Origin: an uncultured Bacteroidales bacterium
GTDB lineage: Bacteria; Bacteroidota; Bacteroidia; Bacteroidales; Bacteroidaceae
DNA: 47,353 nucleotides
Reading direction: 5' to 3'
Assembly: GCA_902799655.1 (NCBI GenBank)
Contig: CADCBH010000029.1
Coordinates: forward strand, 1 to 47,353
In this document: piece after piece, positions 44,645 to 47,353 of the stretch
Numbering within the stretch: the first letter of the stretch is position 1
How the letters are laid out: every line of letters begins with the position of its first letter
Translations under genes and position numbers: made by a program
Notes under the pieces: generated by a model
Seen by the model: the letters and a program-made list of their open reading frames with translations, nothing else
Database searches by the model: none
What the model was told of the DNA's origin: nothing

Positions 44645-47353
44645 TACAACAATTTGAGTGAGATCATAAATTCATTGTTTCCACGTTTTCCACCATCGAA
44701 TCCTGATGGTGCAAACAGATGGCCGTAACCAATAGACAGCGTTGTCTTGAGATAATTCAGGAACACCAGTTCGGTAGTCAGCTGGATGCCTGTGCTGTAG
44801 TACATCTTGTGGGATTCGTGGGGATTCCAGGCGGAGAGTCCCGTTCCGAAGAGCGAGCACTGGATCCACGTCGGATAGCAGAACAGCGCACCAAAGTTGT
44901 TGAGACGGAGTGGACGCAGGTTGAGCTCTGCCGTCGCCTTGGCAAAGGTGTGGGCTGGGATAGCATCGATATCAGTACCGGGCATCGCCAGGGTCGTACG
45001 ATATTGGAAGGCGTTCCTGTTATCTACATAGTTATTACGGAAACCACCGAAATAGGTTGTGCCAAACACCGATTCTTCATCTCCGAAGTTATGGCCTGCT
45101 GCCGTACGGAGCCAGAACGAGGTGTTTCTGTCAATAGGCAACAGGGTACCGAAGTCACCTGAAGCCTCTATGGAGGGATAGAACCGTCCGCCAGCCAGAT
45201 AGCCGTAACCTTCAATGCCTAACTGGTAGCCCTGCTCCTTCATCACACCACCCAAGGAGGTGCGCATCTTCGACCACTTTCCGTAAATCGACGCGGTCTG
45301 CATCGACCTGACACCTTGCACCTCAACCTCCTGATACAAGGGCAGTGCGTCCATGTCGCCGTAGGTAGCCACAGAGAAACCCCAAGAATTGTCATACGGC
45401 GTGACTAACGTGTTGGAATAGTCGTAGGCCAGCTGCAACACAAAACCCTTACGGCTCTTTCGCTTGAGGCTCCAAAAGTAGTATTTCCAATCGAAGTCAA
45501 CATGGAATTTGTTCTTCCAGGCGTTGTTACTCCATGGGGAGAGGCCGACAGACATGTTCATGCTACTCAGTCCTACGGGGTCGTTCACGTTAAAGCGATA
45601 GCCTAATACGGGAGTCATGTGATTCCAGGCTTTGGAATCAGTAAAGCCGCTGATGATAGGGTAGGCTCCTGCAAACCTCATCTCTTTAAGGACATTGTAT
45701 GAAGTGATGTTGTTATATACATCGCCAAAGTTCTTCCTGGGCAGCGAGTCTCTGAGCAGACCAATCTGTTCCAATGCCTCCTTGTTGTTCTCATAGGCCA
45801 ACTGCCCATAGAGGTTCACGGCATTGGCATCCTTCACCACCTCGCGGGAGAGCACGACGGGTTGCAGTCCGTCGCGCTTGAACTGGAGTGCCAGCAACTG
45901 ACCGGGTGTAATCTCCAAGGGTGCAAAGAGGCCGATGTCAGTATTGGTAAGCATCTCCATCTGGCGTGTCTCAATGTTAATCTGCCAGAGGTTGGAGACG
46001 CCAGTATAGTAAGAGCTACCAATCAGATACTTGTCGTCGAGCGAGAAGCGGAATTGTCCTAAGTTGCTGTCTTTCCAGGTAATTAGTTTCACGGGCTTGA
46101 AGATAGCCTTTGCCAGTTCTTCTGTGTTGAACAGCAAAAGTGTATGCTCGCCATTGTCGCCCTGACTGGTGAATGACAGCCATTTGCCGTCGTGACTGAT
46201 ATCTGAGTCAAACACGCTCACACCAAACGGGAAGGCATAGATTACTTCCGGATTCTCCAAATCGCGGTCCAGGCGCACAATCGACTGTGTACCGCCATTG
46301 GAGAAAAGACCGTAGAGACAGTCGCGGGTATTGTCATACACGATACTACCGATGCGCTGGTACTTCTTTTTCTTCACCACTTTCTTCTGTCGGATGTCAT
46401 AGATTTCCAAGCCGCGCATCTTCGAATTGTTCGTTGTATAGATGAGGCGCTGACCCTTGCGGTCAAGTGCTACATAAGCAGGGTCATAGAGTTGGATGCC
46501 GTAGATGTCGTTCAGCCTCTTCTGCTCGCCTGTCTGCAGGTCAATTTCCGTCATGTGTGCAAAGTCGCCGGGGGCATTCATGGCGGCGTATGCCTTCTGG
46601 GTGACAGGGTCATAGACGAATGGCGACACAGAACCCAGCGGCTCTTTGGTCAGCGGCTTGGTTGCTGTGATGGGATATTGGCGGATGGCGGCGAGGTTCT
46701 CTTCCTGATGCTTCTTCTCGTCCTCCTTCCAGTCGTTCCATACTTTTCTGAGCGACTGTCCATAGACCTTCTTGAACTGTTTACCGAAGAAGGTGCGACT
46801 GTCAGCCGTTCTGTTATAGAACTGGATCATCTTCTCGTAGCCGTAGGTCTTGGTGAGGTAATTCACGAAACGGGTTCCATAGAGATAGGCATTGGCACCC
46901 ACTTGGAAGTCCTTTGTGGAACCTTCCGTTTCCAGGCCCACCACCGAGTAGAGCTTGTCGCCCTCGTTGATGATACTGCGGAAATACATCTCGTCATAGC
47001 CCCCTAATGCGCGCCCAACACCACCGCTTAACCATGTTTCCATGAAGCAGGCGATACCCTCGTGATACCAACGGGGCGAATACCAACGGGGCACGCTCAG
47101 ATAGCTCCATAGGGCTGAGATGGGCTGTTTGTTGTCGGTGTCCACCTTCGTACCAAAGAAGCGGCGCCAGTTGCGGTCGCTACGATTATACTTGTCTGTC
47201 ATGACGATGTGCGTATATTCGTGCTTGAACAACTGACTGTATCGTTCGCCAGAAGGGTTGATGTAATACGACATGTTCAACGGAGCCATGCCGATTTGTA
47301 TAAGAGAACGCGGTAATGGCGATGCTCCGCCATTACCGTCGTCCTCCCAGTCT
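44644..47353 (-). CDS. Large surface protein: HExxH metallopeptidase-like domain, beta-propeller, outer-membrane barrel (5' end beyond window)
   Basis: The frame is still open at the window edge (…NGGASPLPRSLIQIGMAPLN), so the protein is longer than the 903 codons seen. Near the visible start HEYTH and, about 60-75 residues on, WYHEGIACFMETW form a gluzincin-type zinc site (peptidase MA-like). A WD/TolB-like propeller follows (about 220-480, repeated VYDPVTQKAYAAM-type blades). The last about 350 residues look like an outer-membrane beta-barrel ending in FMISLKLL. It is likely a surface-exposed protease or a processing factor; the substrate is unknown. It is coupled to the prsW-like gene. Confidence 0.8.
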   Translation of the reverse strand, partial: DWEDDGNGGASPLPRSLIQIGMAPLNMSYYINPSGERYSQLFKHEYTHIVMTDKYNRSDRNWRRFFGTKVDTDNKQPISALWSYLSVPRWYSPRWYHEGIACFMETWLSGGVGRALGGYDEMYFRSIINEGDKLYSVVGLETEGSTKDFQVGANAYLYGTRFVNYLTKTYGYEKMIQFYNRTADSRTFFGKQFKKVYGQSLRKVWNDWKEDEKKHQEENLAAIRQYPITATKPLTKEPLGSVSPFVYDPVTQKAYAAMNAPGDFAHMTEIDLQTGEQKRLNDIYGIQLYDPAYVALDRKGQRLIYTTNNSKMRGLEIYDIRQKKVVKKKKYQRIGSIVYDNTRDCLYGLFSNGGTQSIVRLDRDLENPEVIYAFPFGVSVFDSDISHDGKWLSFTSQGDNGEHTLLLFNTEELAKAIFKPVKLITWKDSNLGQFRFSLDDKYLIGSSYYTGVSNLWQINIETRQMEMLTNTDIGLFAPLEITPGQLLALQFKRDGLQPVVLSREVVKDANAVNLYGQLAYENNKEALEQIGLLRDSLPRKNFGDVYNNITSYNVLKEMRFAGAYPIISGFTDSKAWNHMTPVLGYRFNVNDPVGLSSMNMSVGLSPWSNNAWKNKFHVDFDWKYYFWSLKRKSRKGFVLQLAYDYSNTLVTPYDNSWGFSVATYGDMDALPLYQEVEVQGVRSMQTASIYGKWSKMRTSLGGVMKEQGYQLGIEGYGYLAGGRFYPSIEASGDFGTLLPIDRNTSFWLRTAAGHNFGDEESVFGTTYFGGFRNNYVDNRNAFQYRTTLAMPGTDIDAIPAHTFAKATAELNLRPLRLNNFGALFCYPTWIQCSLFGTGLSAWNPHESHKMYYSTGIQLTTELVFLNYLKTTLSIGYGHLFAPSGFDGGKRGNNEFMISLKLL

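Overview
The window reads as Bacteroidetes DNA, most likely Prevotella/Segatella or a close Bacteroidales relative. Promoters follow the Bacteroidetes pattern (TTTG, about 20 nt, TAnnTTTG). Gene content also fits: an RprX/RprY-type two-component pair, a GT3-type glycogen synthase next to an alpha-glucan phosphorylase, BT4734/VirE-DUF3987 and DUF4491 proteins, and a calycin-like secreted protein with a Prevotella-style C-terminus. No rRNA, tRNA or CRISPR array was seen.

Positions 1 to about 13,100 are accessory DNA. They hold a GIY-YIG nuclease, a PmeII/EcoO109I-like restriction enzyme with a C5-cytosine methyltransferase, and a tightly packed run of five unknown genes. Three of those unknown proteins share a short His/Asp-rich motif. 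After a complex inverted-repeat region come four small unknown genes, a VirE/DUF3987 ATPase carrying an in-frame palindromic element, a phage-type lysozyme-like protein and a YoeB-type toxin-antitoxin pair. Two near-identical copies of a 31-bp sequence in opposite orientation (129-159 and 11952-11982) bracket most of this block and may mark its edges.

From about 13.2 kb the DNA looks like core chromosome: panE, a Y-family polymerase with a YolD-like partner, an htpG broken by an apparent 41-bp deletion, a calycin-like/DUF4491/TonB receptor cluster, rprXY, lepA, a Crp-like regulator, ispE, glycogen synthase and phosphorylase, pyrK-pyrD, slyD-aroC, an M48 lipoprotein protease and a C1 peptidase.

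At 39.3-43.4 kb lies a phenylalanine/tyrosine operon: prephenate dehydratase, aminotransferase, DAHP synthase-chorismate mutase and prephenate dehydrogenase. In front of it sit a Bacteroidetes promoter, a 24-codon leader peptide with eight Tyr/Phe codons in a nine-codon stretch, a perfect 12-bp antiterminator pairing and a competing terminator. This is the full layout of a ribosome-mediated attenuator and is the best-supported new regulatory finding here. The window ends with a pepD remnant, a PrsW-like membrane protease and a large surface protein cut by the right edge.

The two best candidates for something undescribed are the Phe/Tyr attenuator (39.27-39.48 kb) and the motif-sharing gene set attached to the restriction-modification genes (4.2-7.8 kb). 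The palindromic element kept in frame inside the VirE-like gene is a third.
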